From: Albibeggiatoa sp964388965 | GTDB taxonomy: Bacteria > Pseudomonadota > Gammaproteobacteria > Beggiatoales > Beggiatoaceae | Assembly (NCBI GenBank): GCA_964388965.1 | Contig: CAYMCP010000007.1 | Span: 1 to 63,172 of the forward strand | Direction: 5' to 3' | DNA length: 63,172 nt | Shown: one piece after another, positions 43,669-52,536 of the stretch | Numbering within the stretch: position 1 is the first letter of the stretch | Layout of the letters: the number at the start of each line of letters is the position of its first letter | Translations under genes and position numbers: made by a program | The notes under the pieces: generated by a model | Told to the model about the DNA's origin: nothing | Database searches by the model: none | Seen by the model: only the letters and a program-made list of their open reading frames with translations

Positions 43669-44283
43669 TTATTCTGCCTCTCTATCACCATGTAAAATAT
43701 CAAGCATTTTTAAAGCTTCCTGTTCCATTAAAACAACTAACTCATCTACTAAACCACGAAAATAACGATAAAAAATAAACGCAGGAATTGCAATCACTAA
43801 ACCTGCGGCGGTAGTCATTAAAGCCTCAGATAAACCAGACGATAATACCAATGGATTACCTAAACCGACTTCACCCACTTGGCTCATCATACGAATAATA
43901 CCAGTCACGGTGCCCAATAATCCTAAAAGTGGCGAAATTTCGGCAATTGTACCTAATGTATTTAAATAACGCTCTAAATCGTGTACCACTTTATTAGCAA
44001 CTTCTTCAATACTCGCTTTCATCATTTCGCGGTCGTGATGCATATTAACCAAGCCTGCGGCAAGCACCTGACCCAATGGTGAACTACCACGTAAAGCATC
44101 AATACGAGCTTTATCTAAACGGTCATCTTTCACCCATTTCCACACTTGTGGCACAAGATTTTTTGGTACGATTTTACTACGTTGCAATGTCCAAAAGCGT
44201 TCAATAATAATGGCAAGAGCTATGATAGAGCAGACTAATAGCGGTATCATAACCCAGCCACCAGCTTTAAAAAATTCAAACAC
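43669..44283 (-). CDS. exbB: MotA/TolQ/ExbB proton channel protein ExbB
   Basis: The 204-residue protein has three transmembrane helices (about 9-31, 110-135, 155-180) and the conserved stretch ISPLLGLLGTVTGII. With ExbD it couples proton flow to outer-membrane work through a TonB-like protein, which is not encoded here. The start is GTG at 44283 behind AAGGA. Confidence 0.92.
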   Translation of the reverse strand: MFEFFKAGGWVMIPLLVCSIIALAIIIERFWTLQRSKIVPKNLVPQVWKWVKDDRLDKARIDALRGSSPLGQVLAAGLVNMHHDREMMKASIEEVANKVVHDLERYLNTLGTIAEISPLLGLLGTVTGIIRMMSQVGEVGLGNPLVLSSGLSEALMTTAAGLVIAIPAFIFYRYFRGLVDELVVLMEQEALKMLDILHGDREAE

Positions 44284-44658
44284 AGTTTATCCTTGTCAAA
44301 ATGAATGATGAATCTACAAGCTTACATTTTATAACATAAATTGATTATTTGGTGAGGATTTGCTCTAAGGCTCAGGTGATATTTTGGTTTTAACCATTAC
44401 GACAAAAATATGTTTTGTGATACACGATACAAAATACACTTTGATTGGGAGTTACGCAGTTCACAAGAAAATTTTACGCTATATTTGCAACTCATAATAA
44501 ATCAGGACGCAGAGCCTCCTTGCTGCTTTCCAACGGAGACCATTGGGACGAGGAATACACGATACAAAATACACTTTGATATAAAGAGATAAAAAATATT
44601 TTTCCTAACACGAAACAATGCCGTGTTAAAATAAATTAATATACATTGGAGAAAGTCA
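44284..44658. other. Intergenic region between exbB and the TPR protein
   Basis: 375 bp without a gene. It holds the dispersed repeat 44446-44554 flanked by perfect 26-bp direct repeats (44420-44445 and 44555-44580). The remainder is the exbB and TPR-gene leaders. Confidence 0.7.
44420..44580 (+). repeat. Dispersed repeat (44446-44554) bracketed by a perfect 26-bp direct duplication
   Basis: Bases 44420-44445 and 44555-44580 are identical. The 109 bp between them match the complement of 28143-28262 at about 80-85 %, including CGGAGACCATTGGGACGAGG and AATAAATCAGGACGCAGAG. The arrangement suggests that the repeat was inserted and the flanking 26 bp duplicated at the time. Confidence 0.85.
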
Positions 44659-47001
44659 ATGCCCACAATCAGAATCTCCCACCGCTTAAATATTTGGCAG
44701 CGCATCTTGGATTTTTTTTCCGCGCTCCATGAGCTATACCCTAAATTGATTAAATTTTTCATCTCAGCACTGTTTTTACTCATCATTTTTTTAGCCGCTT
44801 ATGAGTTAATCCGTTACGATTTAACCATTGAACCCTTCCAAGTGCCGAGTAAATTATCGAGTGATGGTTACACAGGAAAAGTCATAGCTTACCAATTAGG
44901 CGAACAAATCCAACGTACTAATTTAAAAATTACCTCGCCGCTCATGCTCAAACAAACTGAAAAATCCTCATGGCTACCACAAGAATTACAAAAACCTGAC
45001 TCTTTAGTAGCGGCTTCACCAATTATCGCCAATGAACGCGCTATGTCTATGCAATTTCAAGGTTTAGGCAAAGCGCAAAATATTTCAGTCCCCGGTATTG
45101 GTTTATCTTTGGATGTGATTGTCAACTACTTATCGGATTTATTTGGCATTCAACAAAATCGGATTTATGGGGAATTAATAGAAAAATCAGATGGTTATAA
45201 AATTACAATACGTGTTACTAACCGAGCTGCAAAAAGCCTTTTTTATCCCGATGTTGACAGTGCAGTTGAAGCGGCTGGCGAATATGTCGCACGTACACTA
45301 GCACCTTTACCAATTGGTGTAAATTATTGTTTTGAAGGCAGTAAACAGAGTTTAGCTAAATTAAGTGAATTAATTGCAGAATTACAAGCGCAAACCAACT
45401 CCACGACTGAAGAAAAATCTATCACATTTACTTTACTTGGCTGTTGGTTAAAAACGTTAGGAGAGTATGATAATGCTTTGGAAAGTTTGAATAAAGCGGA
45501 ATCACTCGTTGCTGACAATTCTGTAAATAGCATTATTGCAGGTGACATTTTAATTGCTTACGGCGATAGAGATAGTGATGAGCAAAAATATCAACAGGCA
45601 GTAGAAAAATATCAATACGCATTAAAATTACAACAAGATAGTGATAGTTTAGCGGTATATTCTCGATTGGCTCAAGCTTACCTCAAATTAAACCATAAGC
45701 ATCAAGCCTTCTCCATTTACGAAAAAACGTTGAAAAAAAGCTCATTTATACACAAATCACTCATTTATGCCAATTGGGGTAATATTTTATTACGTGAAGA
45801 GCCAGCCGCCGCTATAGATAAGTACAAACAAGCTTTATATGAAAATCCATCCTACTATTTAGCGTATGCGTTCTGGGGCGATGCCTTGTACCGCATGAAA
45901 CAGTATGAACAAGCCGCTGCTAAATATGCTAAAGCACTACGTTTAAATAATTCTGATCCAGATTATGCGATTATTTATGCAAATTGGGGCGAATCATTGT
46001 TGAAATTAAGAAAATATGAAGAAGCGATTCAAAAATATCGAAAAGCATTACTTTTAAATCCAGAGATTTTATGGGTTTACGGAAATTGGGGTTATGCGTT
46101 GCAAAAACAACAAAAGTATGAAAAAGCAATTGATATTTACAAACAAGCAGCGGGAAAAGATAAATTAGATTCGTGGATTTTGCGTGATTGGCGTATTGCT
46201 TTAAGCGAGATGAATAATCCAAGTTCAGAAATGTTGTCGTATTATCAAGCTTATAGCGATGCTTATCATATTCGGACACCTTCATCTGTCTACGGTGATT
46301 GGGCGGATATGTTACGCAAATTAGAGCATTATGAGCAAGCTATTGAAAAATATCGTTTAGCGGTTGAAACCATGTCAAGTTATAACAGCAATTACAAAGC
46401 GATTATGTATGCTAATTGGGGCTACACTTTGGCAAAATTGCAACGTTATGATGCCGCTTTGGAAAAATATCAATTGGCAAAACAAACGAAGGAAAGAATG
46501 AATGAAAAATTGTATGAATGGGTGTATGCGTTTTGGGCAAATGCGTTGAAAGAGCAAGGAAAATATGCTGAAGCATTAGTAATTTACAAGGAAGCAGCGC
46601 AAAAACATGAGAAGTTGCCAACTTGGATGTTGAAAGGGTGGGGAAGTTTATTTGAGCATTTGGGTTATCCTAATAATGAATTGATAATTTTTTATCAGCA
46701 TTACGTTAAAACCAATCCCGAACAAGCGTCAACTTACCATGCTTGGGGTAATGTGTTGAGAGCATCGAAGCAATTTAGTGAAGCGTTATCTAAATATAAA
46801 TATGCAGTGACTTTAGATGCCGAACAGCCGCAATATTGTACGGATTGGTGTGTTACTATCCAGAAATTGCCGAATACGCTAGAAAAAGATGTTTCATTTC
46901 GCCAAGCAGAGCTTGGAGTTTATCAACAAAACAGTTGCCAAGATTTAATGCCTTGTTTGGAAATGGTAGATAGTTTTGGTGAGGTTTCGACAACGCAGTA
47001 A
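44659..47001 (+). CDS. Membrane-anchored TPR-repeat protein
   Basis: The 780-residue protein has one N-terminal transmembrane helix (about 34-55, FFISALFLLIIFLAAYELI). A globular region of ~180 residues follows, then about twelve to fourteen tetratricopeptide repeats (about 240-750) with the pattern ANWGxxLxKLxxYxxAIxKYxxAL. The repeats after the helix would lie in the periplasm. TPR arrays hold partner proteins; the partner is not evident. GGAGA precedes the ATG. The repeats are closely similar to one another, suggesting growth by duplication. Confidence 0.75.
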   Translation: MPTIRISHRLNIWQRILDFFSALHELYPKLIKFFISALFLLIIFLAAYELIRYDLTIEPFQVPSKLSSDGYTGKVIAYQLGEQIQRTNLKITSPLMLKQTEKSSWLPQELQKPDSLVAASPIIANERAMSMQFQGLGKAQNISVPGIGLSLDVIVNYLSDLFGIQQNRIYGELIEKSDGYKITIRVTNRAAKSLFYPDVDSAVEAAGEYVARTLAPLPIGVNYCFEGSKQSLAKLSELIAELQAQTNSTTEEKSITFTLLGCWLKTLGEYDNALESLNKAESLVADNSVNSIIAGDILIAYGDRDSDEQKYQQAVEKYQYALKLQQDSDSLAVYSRLAQAYLKLNHKHQAFSIYEKTLKKSSFIHKSLIYANWGNILLREEPAAAIDKYKQALYENPSYYLAYAFWGDALYRMKQYEQAAAKYAKALRLNNSDPDYAIIYANWGESLLKLRKYEEAIQKYRKALLLNPEILWVYGNWGYALQKQQKYEKAIDIYKQAAGKDKLDSWILRDWRIALSEMNNPSSEMLSYYQAYSDAYHIRTPSSVYGDWADMLRKLEHYEQAIEKYRLAVETMSSYNSNYKAIMYANWGYTLAKLQRYDAALEKYQLAKQTKERMNEKLYEWVYAFWANALKEQGKYAEALVIYKEAAQKHEKLPTWMLKGWGSLFEHLGYPNNELIIFYQHYVKTNPEQASTYHAWGNVLRASKQFSEALSKYKYAVTLDAEQPQYCTDWCVTIQKLPNTLEKDVSFRQAELGVYQQNSCQDLMPCLEMVDSFGEVSTTQ

Positions 47002-47069
47002 GCACAACGTTAAAATAATGGATTAACAGCTTTGAATTTAAAAACAATGCTGTTAGTCCTGTTTTGAAT

Positions 47070-47528
47070 TTACATTGCAAAATCGAGTTGTCGCCATGCT
47101 TCGTATAAAATAATTGCGGCTGAATTGGATAAATTTAGACTGCGACTAGTAGGTAACATTGGAATTCTAATCACCTGTTTAGTGGGTAAACTTTGTAAAA
47201 ATTCATCTGGTAAGCCGCGTGTCTCAGGACCAAAAATAAAACCATCACCTGCTTCGTAATGCGGCGTTGTATGATTAATCGTACCTTTTGTAGAACAGGC
47301 AAATAATTTTCTGGGTTGCACCTGCCTAATACATGCCTCAATACTTTGATATTCTTTCACATTTGCCCATTCATGATAATCCAAACCTGCACGACGCATT
47401 CTTTTGTCGTCCAATTCAAAACCCAAAGGATGAATCAAATGTAACTGTACGCCAGAATTAGCACATAAACGGATGATATTACCCGTATTGGGCGGGATTT
47501 CTGGTTGATAAAGGATGCAGTGAAACAT
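47070..47528 (-). CDS. trmL: tRNA (cytidine(34)-2'-O)-methyltransferase TrmL
   Basis: The 152-residue SPOUT methyltransferase modifies the wobble base of tRNA-Leu. Motifs PEIPPNTGNIIRLCAN, FGPETRGLPDEFL and IPMLPTSRSLNLSNSAAI are as in TrmL/YibK. Single-gene unit. Confidence 0.95.
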   Translation of the reverse strand: MFHCILYQPEIPPNTGNIIRLCANSGVQLHLIHPLGFELDDKRMRRAGLDYHEWANVKEYQSIEACIRQVQPRKLFACSTKGTINHTTPHYEAGDGFIFGPETRGLPDEFLQSLPTKQVIRIPMLPTSRSLNLSNSAAIILYEAWRQLDFAM

Positions 47529-47664
47529 GTAAATTAATTTTCAATAATTGGACGATGCTAAAAAATATTTCATTTTAAGAGACGCGCTTAATGTTTGAAT
47601 ATGACGCTGCAAATCTTATCTCTCTGATATATTTAGTTTTTATCAAAATTATCCGAAATATTGA

Positions 47665-48162
47665 TTAATATATGTTGATAACCGCGTAACCCCTGCTGTG
47701 ATAACCAATAATTGAAATAAAAGTATTCCCAACAGGCTTGATTCCTGATAAAACAGTTTTGTTATCAATTCCATACAGTCGAGTGGCAACACTACAAGAT
47801 TCCATTTTAACACCTTCTTTCTGTTGCAAATCTTTTAGTAGTTGGTGTACTGTATCCACATCTTCTTGTTGTTCAAGAGGAATTTTTTCCTGATCTGTAG
47901 AAATAAGTTTCACTGTACTCCCACGAAAGGCAAAAACCATATCAGGCTTAACCTGCTGTTTAATCAGTCCTTCGTAAGTTTCTTGAATCACAGACAAATA
48001 AAGTGCAAGCTTTTTAGGATTATCCATATTAATATCCCATAATACTTTGCCTAAACTCACATTTTCTAATGCAGCAGCATCATTTACTTCCTGTGAAAAT
48101 CCTTGTAACGGTAGAATAACAATGAGTCCTAATAGGAATTTAGAATAAAATAAAGTTTTCAT
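47665..48162 (-). CDS. Exported DsrE/DsrF-like protein
   Basis: The 165-residue protein has a signal peptide (about 1-23, LGLIVILPLQGFSQE). The mature part resembles the DsrE/F fold: LALYLSVIQETYEGLIKQQ, then PDMVFAFRGSTVKL, then MESCSVATRLYGID, with a Cys (about 126) in the position often seen in these proteins. DsrE-like proteins carry or sense sulfur in sulfur oxidisers. This one would act in the periplasm, and the link to sulfur is by family only. It lies upstream of nothing on its strand and 65 bp after the flavoprotein gene. Confidence 0.65.
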   Translation of the reverse strand: MKTLFYSKFLLGLIVILPLQGFSQEVNDAAALENVSLGKVLWDINMDNPKKLALYLSVIQETYEGLIKQQVKPDMVFAFRGSTVKLISTDQEKIPLEQQEDVDTVHQLLKDLQQKEGVKMESCSVATRLYGIDNKTVLSGIKPVGNTFISIIGYHSRGYAVINIY

Positions 48163-48226
48163 TATCGCGCTCCAAAATTAAAAATAAAACGATTGGCTAA
48201 GAAAAAGACCACAGAAATTGGAATAA

Positions 48227-49624
48227 TTATAAGGTTTTTAATTCTAAAATACCCTCTTTGGGTAAATCTAACTGACTAGCAGCGTCATACAACACACTTT
48301 GCAAACCCTCTTCAATCACAGGGTGATAATAAGGCATTTGCAGTAACTCACGCACTGTCATTTGTTGCTGAATTGCCCAAGCCAGTAAATGCGCTAAATG
48401 TTCTCCGCGCACAACAATCATTTCAGCACCAAGTAATTGATGGCTCAATTTATCTGCATAAACTCGAATCATGCCCTTGTTTTTACTCATAATCATAGCA
48501 CGCCCCTGCATTTGAAAATCCATGCTGCCAATTACAATATTTTCTTTATCTTTCAATTCGTTCCAAGTTTGACCAACACGAACAATATTAGGATCGCAAA
48601 AAGTGATACCCATTGGTACTTTACGCTTAAAACTAAGCACTGCATTCTGCGTAGCGTTATAACCTGCAATTCGTCCCTCATCACCTGCTTCATGCAAAAT
48701 AGCTCTATCAGCATTGACATCGCCAGCAATAAAAATCGGTAGATCGCCTAGTTGCAACGTGTTTGGATTGTAAACAGGTATACCTCGTGCGTCGAATTCA
48801 ACCCCAATTTTATCCAAATTTAAACCAGCAATATTAGGTTTACGACCTAGACTTGCTAAAACTCTATCAACCAAAATACTCTTATTACCGGCTTTCACTA
48901 GTATCTGTCCTTCTTGCTCCTCTAATTTTGCAGCATGACCAAGCCATAAAGGAAATGACTCGCTAATTAATTCTACTGCATTTTTATTTATTTCAGGGTC
49001 TTGAATACCGCTAATTGTTTCTAAAATATCTACGCCAACAACTTGAATACCTAAACGACTTAATGCCTGTCCCATTTCCAAGCCGATTACGCCTAAACCC
49101 AAAACCGCAATACTTGCTGGTAAGGTTTCTTGTTCAAATAAATTATCTGTAGTCAAAATATAGTCTGTCAAATCTGCCCAAGCGGCTGGAATAATTGGAG
49201 AAGTACCTGTAGCGATAATAATTTTTTTAGCTTTAATTTTTTCATGATTGACTTGTAGCAAGTTTGGCTCGATAAATTGAGCGTAGCCATCGACACATTT
49301 ATCACGTAAACGCTCCATCCCACCCGTCACGCGACCTACAAAACCATCACGCAATTTGCGAACATGACGCATAACTGCTGGAATATCAATGCGTAATTTG
49401 TCACCGCCATAAATCCCCTTAGCAGACAAAGTGTGTCGATAATGATAATCTTCGGCTGCCTGAATTAAAACTTTAGAAGGCATACAACCTACACGCGCAC
49501 AAGTTGTACCGTAATGCCCACCATTAATTAAGACAAAATTATCTGTTTGGCGACGAATTTGTGATATTGCATACAATCCCGCAGAACCTGCACCAATAAT
49601 AGCTACGTCAACATGTCTATCCAT
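48227..49624 (-). CDS. Dihydrolipoamide dehydrogenase-like pyridine nucleotide-disulfide oxidoreductase
   Basis: The 465-residue FAD enzyme has the FAD-binding IIGAGSAGLYA, the redox-active disulfide GTTCARVGCMPSK (about 42-47), the NAD(P) site VLGLGVIGLEMGQAL and IFIAGDVNADRAILHEA. The C-terminal active-site segment is YYHPVIEEGLQ, where lipoamide dehydrogenases have HPTxxE. The His-Glu pair is present. No pyruvate dehydrogenase genes adjoin it, so it is a stand-alone enzyme. It may reduce lipoyl or another disulfide. AAGGA precedes the ATG. Confidence 0.82.
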   Translation of the reverse strand: MDRHVDVAIIGAGSAGLYAISQIRRQTDNFVLINGGHYGTTCARVGCMPSKVLIQAAEDYHYRHTLSAKGIYGGDKLRIDIPAVMRHVRKLRDGFVGRVTGGMERLRDKCVDGYAQFIEPNLLQVNHEKIKAKKIIIATGTSPIIPAAWADLTDYILTTDNLFEQETLPASIAVLGLGVIGLEMGQALSRLGIQVVGVDILETISGIQDPEINKNAVELISESFPLWLGHAAKLEEQEGQILVKAGNKSILVDRVLASLGRKPNIAGLNLDKIGVEFDARGIPVYNPNTLQLGDLPIFIAGDVNADRAILHEAGDEGRIAGYNATQNAVLSFKRKVPMGITFCDPNIVRVGQTWNELKDKENIVIGSMDFQMQGRAMIMSKNKGMIRVYADKLSHQLLGAEMIVVRGEHLAHLLAWAIQQQMTVRELLQMPYYHPVIEEGLQSVLYDAASQLDLPKEGILELKTL

Positions 49625-49740
49625 AATTATTCCTTAATAAAAACTAAATAAGATTTATAAAAATATTTTTATTCTAAAGTAGGTATTATCATTAAATTTT
49701 CAACTTACTAAGAAATTCAATATATTGCTTTGATAAAATA

Positions 49741-50472
49741 TCACCATGGCATGGCATTCATAAATGGCATTGCATGATTAAAAGTGTTAAATGCAGGCAC
49801 AATATTGCGTGATAATATTGTCATATTATTTGACATGCTAGTGAGATCACGACTCATAGAACGTGTATCGGTTTTCATATCACCAATATATGTGGTAATC
49901 ATAGTTAAATCACCAGTAACGGTTTGAAAATCTTCACGCATCCCGGCAATATCGGTGTGCATACTTGACATGTTTGCAGAAATTTTCAACATAGAATTGT
50001 GCATATCGCTCATATCTTCAGATACTTGTATCATTGAAGCTTTCATGTGTTCCATTGCGTTTTGCATAATATCTACTGACAGTGACATTTGTTGAGTTGC
50101 GTGATTCATGTAATGAGTCGAATCATTCATAGTTTGCATCACATTACGCATTCCTTTCATTTCACTGCTAATATCATTTACATTTCTCGACAGTTCAACA
50201 ATTTCAATTGAAATATTTGCCATGTAATGTGTGACTTGACCCATATCCATAGTCACCATATAAATTAGGTAAAATACATAACCCGATACGACTGTAATCA
50301 CCGCACCAAAGACATATAACACGCGCTCAAAGATTTTATAACGTTCGGTACGGGTTTCAAAATCTCGGTGTAAAGCTATTAATAAAGGGCGCATACTCTG
50401 CACAAGATCATGCAGACAAGATGTCGTATCGATATTAGGAATGATGTCATCATCAGAATCATTTTTTGTCAT
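49741..50472 (-). CDS. Methionine-rich coiled-coil membrane protein, unknown function
   Basis: The 243-residue protein has a ~50-residue cytoplasmic N-terminus, one transmembrane helix (about 54-76, VFGAVITVVSGYVFYLIYMV) and a ~150-residue coiled coil that would lie in the periplasm. About 30 of 243 residues are Met, spaced mostly 3, 4 or 7 apart (SEDMSDMHNSMLKISANMSS), so Met fills much of the hydrophobic seam. Such a rod could bind soft metals or another rod, but this is a guess. It follows a secreted DUF302 gene by 7 bp and is surely co-transcribed with it. No family recognised. Confidence 0.6.
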   Translation of the reverse strand: MTKNDSDDDIIPNIDTTSCLHDLVQSMRPLLIALHRDFETRTERYKIFERVLYVFGAVITVVSGYVFYLIYMVTMDMGQVTHYMANISIEIVELSRNVNDISSEMKGMRNVMQTMNDSTHYMNHATQQMSLSVDIMQNAMEHMKASMIQVSEDMSDMHNSMLKISANMSSMHTDIAGMREDFQTVTGDLTMITTYIGDMKTDTRSMSRDLTSMSNNMTILSRNIVPAFNTFNHAMPFMNAMPW

Positions 50473-50479
50473 AAATTTA

Positions 50480-50938
50480 TTAGTCTAAAGCGTTTTTAAT
50501 AATGCTATCAAACGTATTTTCGATAATTTGATTTAATTTTTTATCGGCTAAAAGTGGTTTGCGAAAAGCAATATAAGTGTTATCAGGTTCGGAGTTTGTA
50601 GTATAAATCGATAATGTCAAAGGACATAACACCATATAAGCAGGATGTGATTGCGCAAATTGGTGAGTTAAAACCGCACTGCAAAAACTAAGAGATTCTG
50701 CTTTAAGATAAACAGATTCTGTTACACCAACATCCTTAGCGGTACGTTGCAACATGTCGCTAATGTTTAGCGCATCGTTTAGAGTAAAACCTTTGTTAGT
50801 GATTGCCATTTCTAACTCAAATTTAGTATCTTCTAACGTTTCATCGACACGATAAATTGTAATTAATTCATTAGTTTCGATGCGTTCCAGCGCATTGACG
50901 TTAATTGATAATAGGCAAAGTAAAATAATTCTAAGCAT
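50480..50938 (-). CDS. Secreted DUF302 domain protein
   Basis: The 152-residue protein has a short signal peptide (MLRIILLCLLSINVNA) and a DUF302-like domain: RVDETLEDTKFELEMAITNK near the start and SFCSAVLTHQFAQSHPAYMV in the middle. Two Cys (about 88, 106) could form a disulfide in the periplasm. First gene of a two-gene unit with the Met-rich coiled-coil protein. Function of DUF302 unknown. Confidence 0.7.
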   Translation of the reverse strand: MLRIILLCLLSINVNALERIETNELITIYRVDETLEDTKFELEMAITNKGFTLNDALNISDMLQRTAKDVGVTESVYLKAESLSFCSAVLTHQFAQSHPAYMVLCPLTLSIYTTNSEPDNTYIAFRKPLLADKKLNQIIENTFDSIIKNALD

Positions 50939-51087
50939 AAAACGGCTCCATAGTCGTGCGTTCTTAATTGGTTAAAAGTGCTATTTTGAACTACAATAAC
51001 TACAATTTTGTTAATTTACTTATTTAAAATACTGTAAAAGTATCAATTTGCAATACTTTACTAAATTTAGCTTTTGCGTAATGCGAT

Positions 51088-51570
51088 TTATCCGCTTAAC
51101 AGGCTAAGCAAAATAACCACACTTACAAACGTTAATCCTGCGATAACTAAACTAAAAATTGGATAACTTTGTTCTTGTGAACGTGTTGAAATTCTATCTA
51201 ATTCATGACTAAATTTAATAATTTTGTCTTCAGCTTGCTCAATACTCTCTTCTAAAAAATCAATTTCTTGACGGATTTTACTTGCTTCGGCACCATCAAA
51301 AAAATCTCTAGTAAACCCTTCATTTTGTTTAACATCAAGTAATTCTTGTTCTTTTTCTGCCAAGCGACTACTGAAAAATTCTAGCCTTTGCTGTTCGGTT
51401 TGCAACATTTTATAAATTGCGTTATCTGTATGTTGTACGGTATTCGGCATCTCTGGTATGGTTTGTTGTGGCTGTTCAGTGAGAAAAAAGATAATCAACC
51501 CACTGACAACACTAACAAAAATACCAATGAATATATTTTGTAACAAACTTGTATGCAATTTAATTTTCAT
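51088..51570 (-). CDS. Two-helix membrane protein with central coiled coil, unknown function
   Basis: From the ATG at 51570 (MKIKLHTSLLQNIF) the 160-residue protein has a transmembrane helix at about 11-31 (IGIFVSVVSGLIIFF) and a coiled coil at about 55-130 (QQRLEFFSSRLAEKEQELLD). A second transmembrane helix (about 137-158, SLVIAGLTFVSVVILLSLL) closes the protein. The coiled coil would be a hairpin on one face of the inner membrane. An upstream in-frame start at 51636 is possible. It lies 149 bp upstream of the DUF302 gene on the same strand. No family recognised. Confidence 0.5.
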   Translation of the reverse strand: MKIKLHTSLLQNIFIGIFVSVVSGLIIFFLTEQPQQTIPEMPNTVQHTDNAIYKMLQTEQQRLEFFSSRLAEKEQELLDVKQNEGFTRDFFDGAEASKIRQEIDFLEESIEQAEDKIIKFSHELDRISTRSQEQSYPIFSLVIAGLTFVSVVILLSLLSG

Positions 51571-51636
51571 GGCGTTCTTTACTAAATAATCATCTGCTTT
51601 TGATTTGAAGTGATAGGATAACTTGGATTGCAGCAA

Positions 51637-52029
51637 TTCTCAATTTAAAACGCGGGTTTTGATTCTCAAACAGTGTACTGAATAGTTCGCTTGTTTCTCT
51701 GTCATCCCGTGCAAAGGTTTCATATTATCTGATGTTAATGTAGTAGCAAGCTCAATATTTAAATTATATAGAAATTAATTAAGATGCTAACAGAAGGAAT
51801 TAACTATGTGAAACTTCATTTTGAATGATGAAAGTAATATTTTTATTGACGGATTAACTGAATTACGCATCAAAATCCTACCCTTTTTTGGTGATTCTGT
51901 TACGTCCCTATATCAGCTCACCGAATAAATATATTTTTTTGAGTCTGGGCTGCTCAATGTAAGTTGAAAAAGATATACTTATAGTTCAAGAATACTCGCA
52001 GTACTGACTATTTCAAGAATCGGTTTAAA
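51637..52029. other. Intergenic region before the second J-like gene
   Basis: 393 bp between divergent genes. It holds an AGCAATTCTCAATTTA repeat copy (51632-51647) followed by CGCGGGTTTTGATTCTCAA (51651 on), which resembles 5441-5457 in the nifH-nifD gap. There is a short open frame near 51821-51925 without a ribosome site. Nothing else is supported. Confidence 0.5.
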
Positions 52030-52536
52030 ATGAAAAATTATTATGAGATTCTCGGCATTAGCCCGGATGTAGACCAATCTAATATCAAAACTGCTGCTCA
52101 GGCAAAAGCTAATGAGATTAATGAAGCGTTTCGGGTTTTAAACGATCCACAAAAGCGTAGGGAATATGACCTTACTTTGCCTCAGCAGCAATCTGCTAAA
52201 CATTTTGCAAACGACTCACAAAAGCTTGAGGAATATGATCTTGATTTATCTCAACAACCTATTAAGCATCATGAGCAAACTAGCATTGCAAAGCAGAAAG
52301 AAACACCTCCTAAATTCAAAACAAAGGGTGAAAATCGTCAGTGGCTTAAAAATATGCTCAACAGTTGGGGTGAATATTTACATTTGGAAACACCTTCTCT
52401 ACGCGATGTGATGATTTTTACTATTGCATTGGTTTTCTTCGTTTATATGCTTATGCAATTTATCTTTCCGCCACCGATTACACCGCCGTCGCAACCTACT
52501 TTGTCTTTGGGCAAATATTCTTCTGACAAAGATTAG
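52030..52536 (+). CDS. Short J-domain-like membrane protein lacking the HPD loop
   Basis: The 168-residue protein begins NYYEILGISPDVDQSNIKTA and continues KANEINEAFRVLNDPQKRREYDL, which is helix I joined directly to helices III-IV of a J-domain. The helix II/HPD segment that activates DnaK is missing. The DPQKRREYDLTL motif is echoed by NDSQKLEEYDLDL 30 residues later, a partial duplication. A linker precedes one transmembrane helix (about 124-144, VMIFTIALVFFVYMLMQFIF) and a short Pro-rich end. Same layout as the protein at 7405. Overlaps bioD by 4 bp, tail to tail. Confidence 0.6.
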   Translation: MKNYYEILGISPDVDQSNIKTAAQAKANEINEAFRVLNDPQKRREYDLTLPQQQSAKHFANDSQKLEEYDLDLSQQPIKHHEQTSIAKQKETPPKFKTKGENRQWLKNMLNSWGEYLHLETPSLRDVMIFTIALVFFVYMLMQFIFPPPITPPSQPTLSLGKYSSDKD

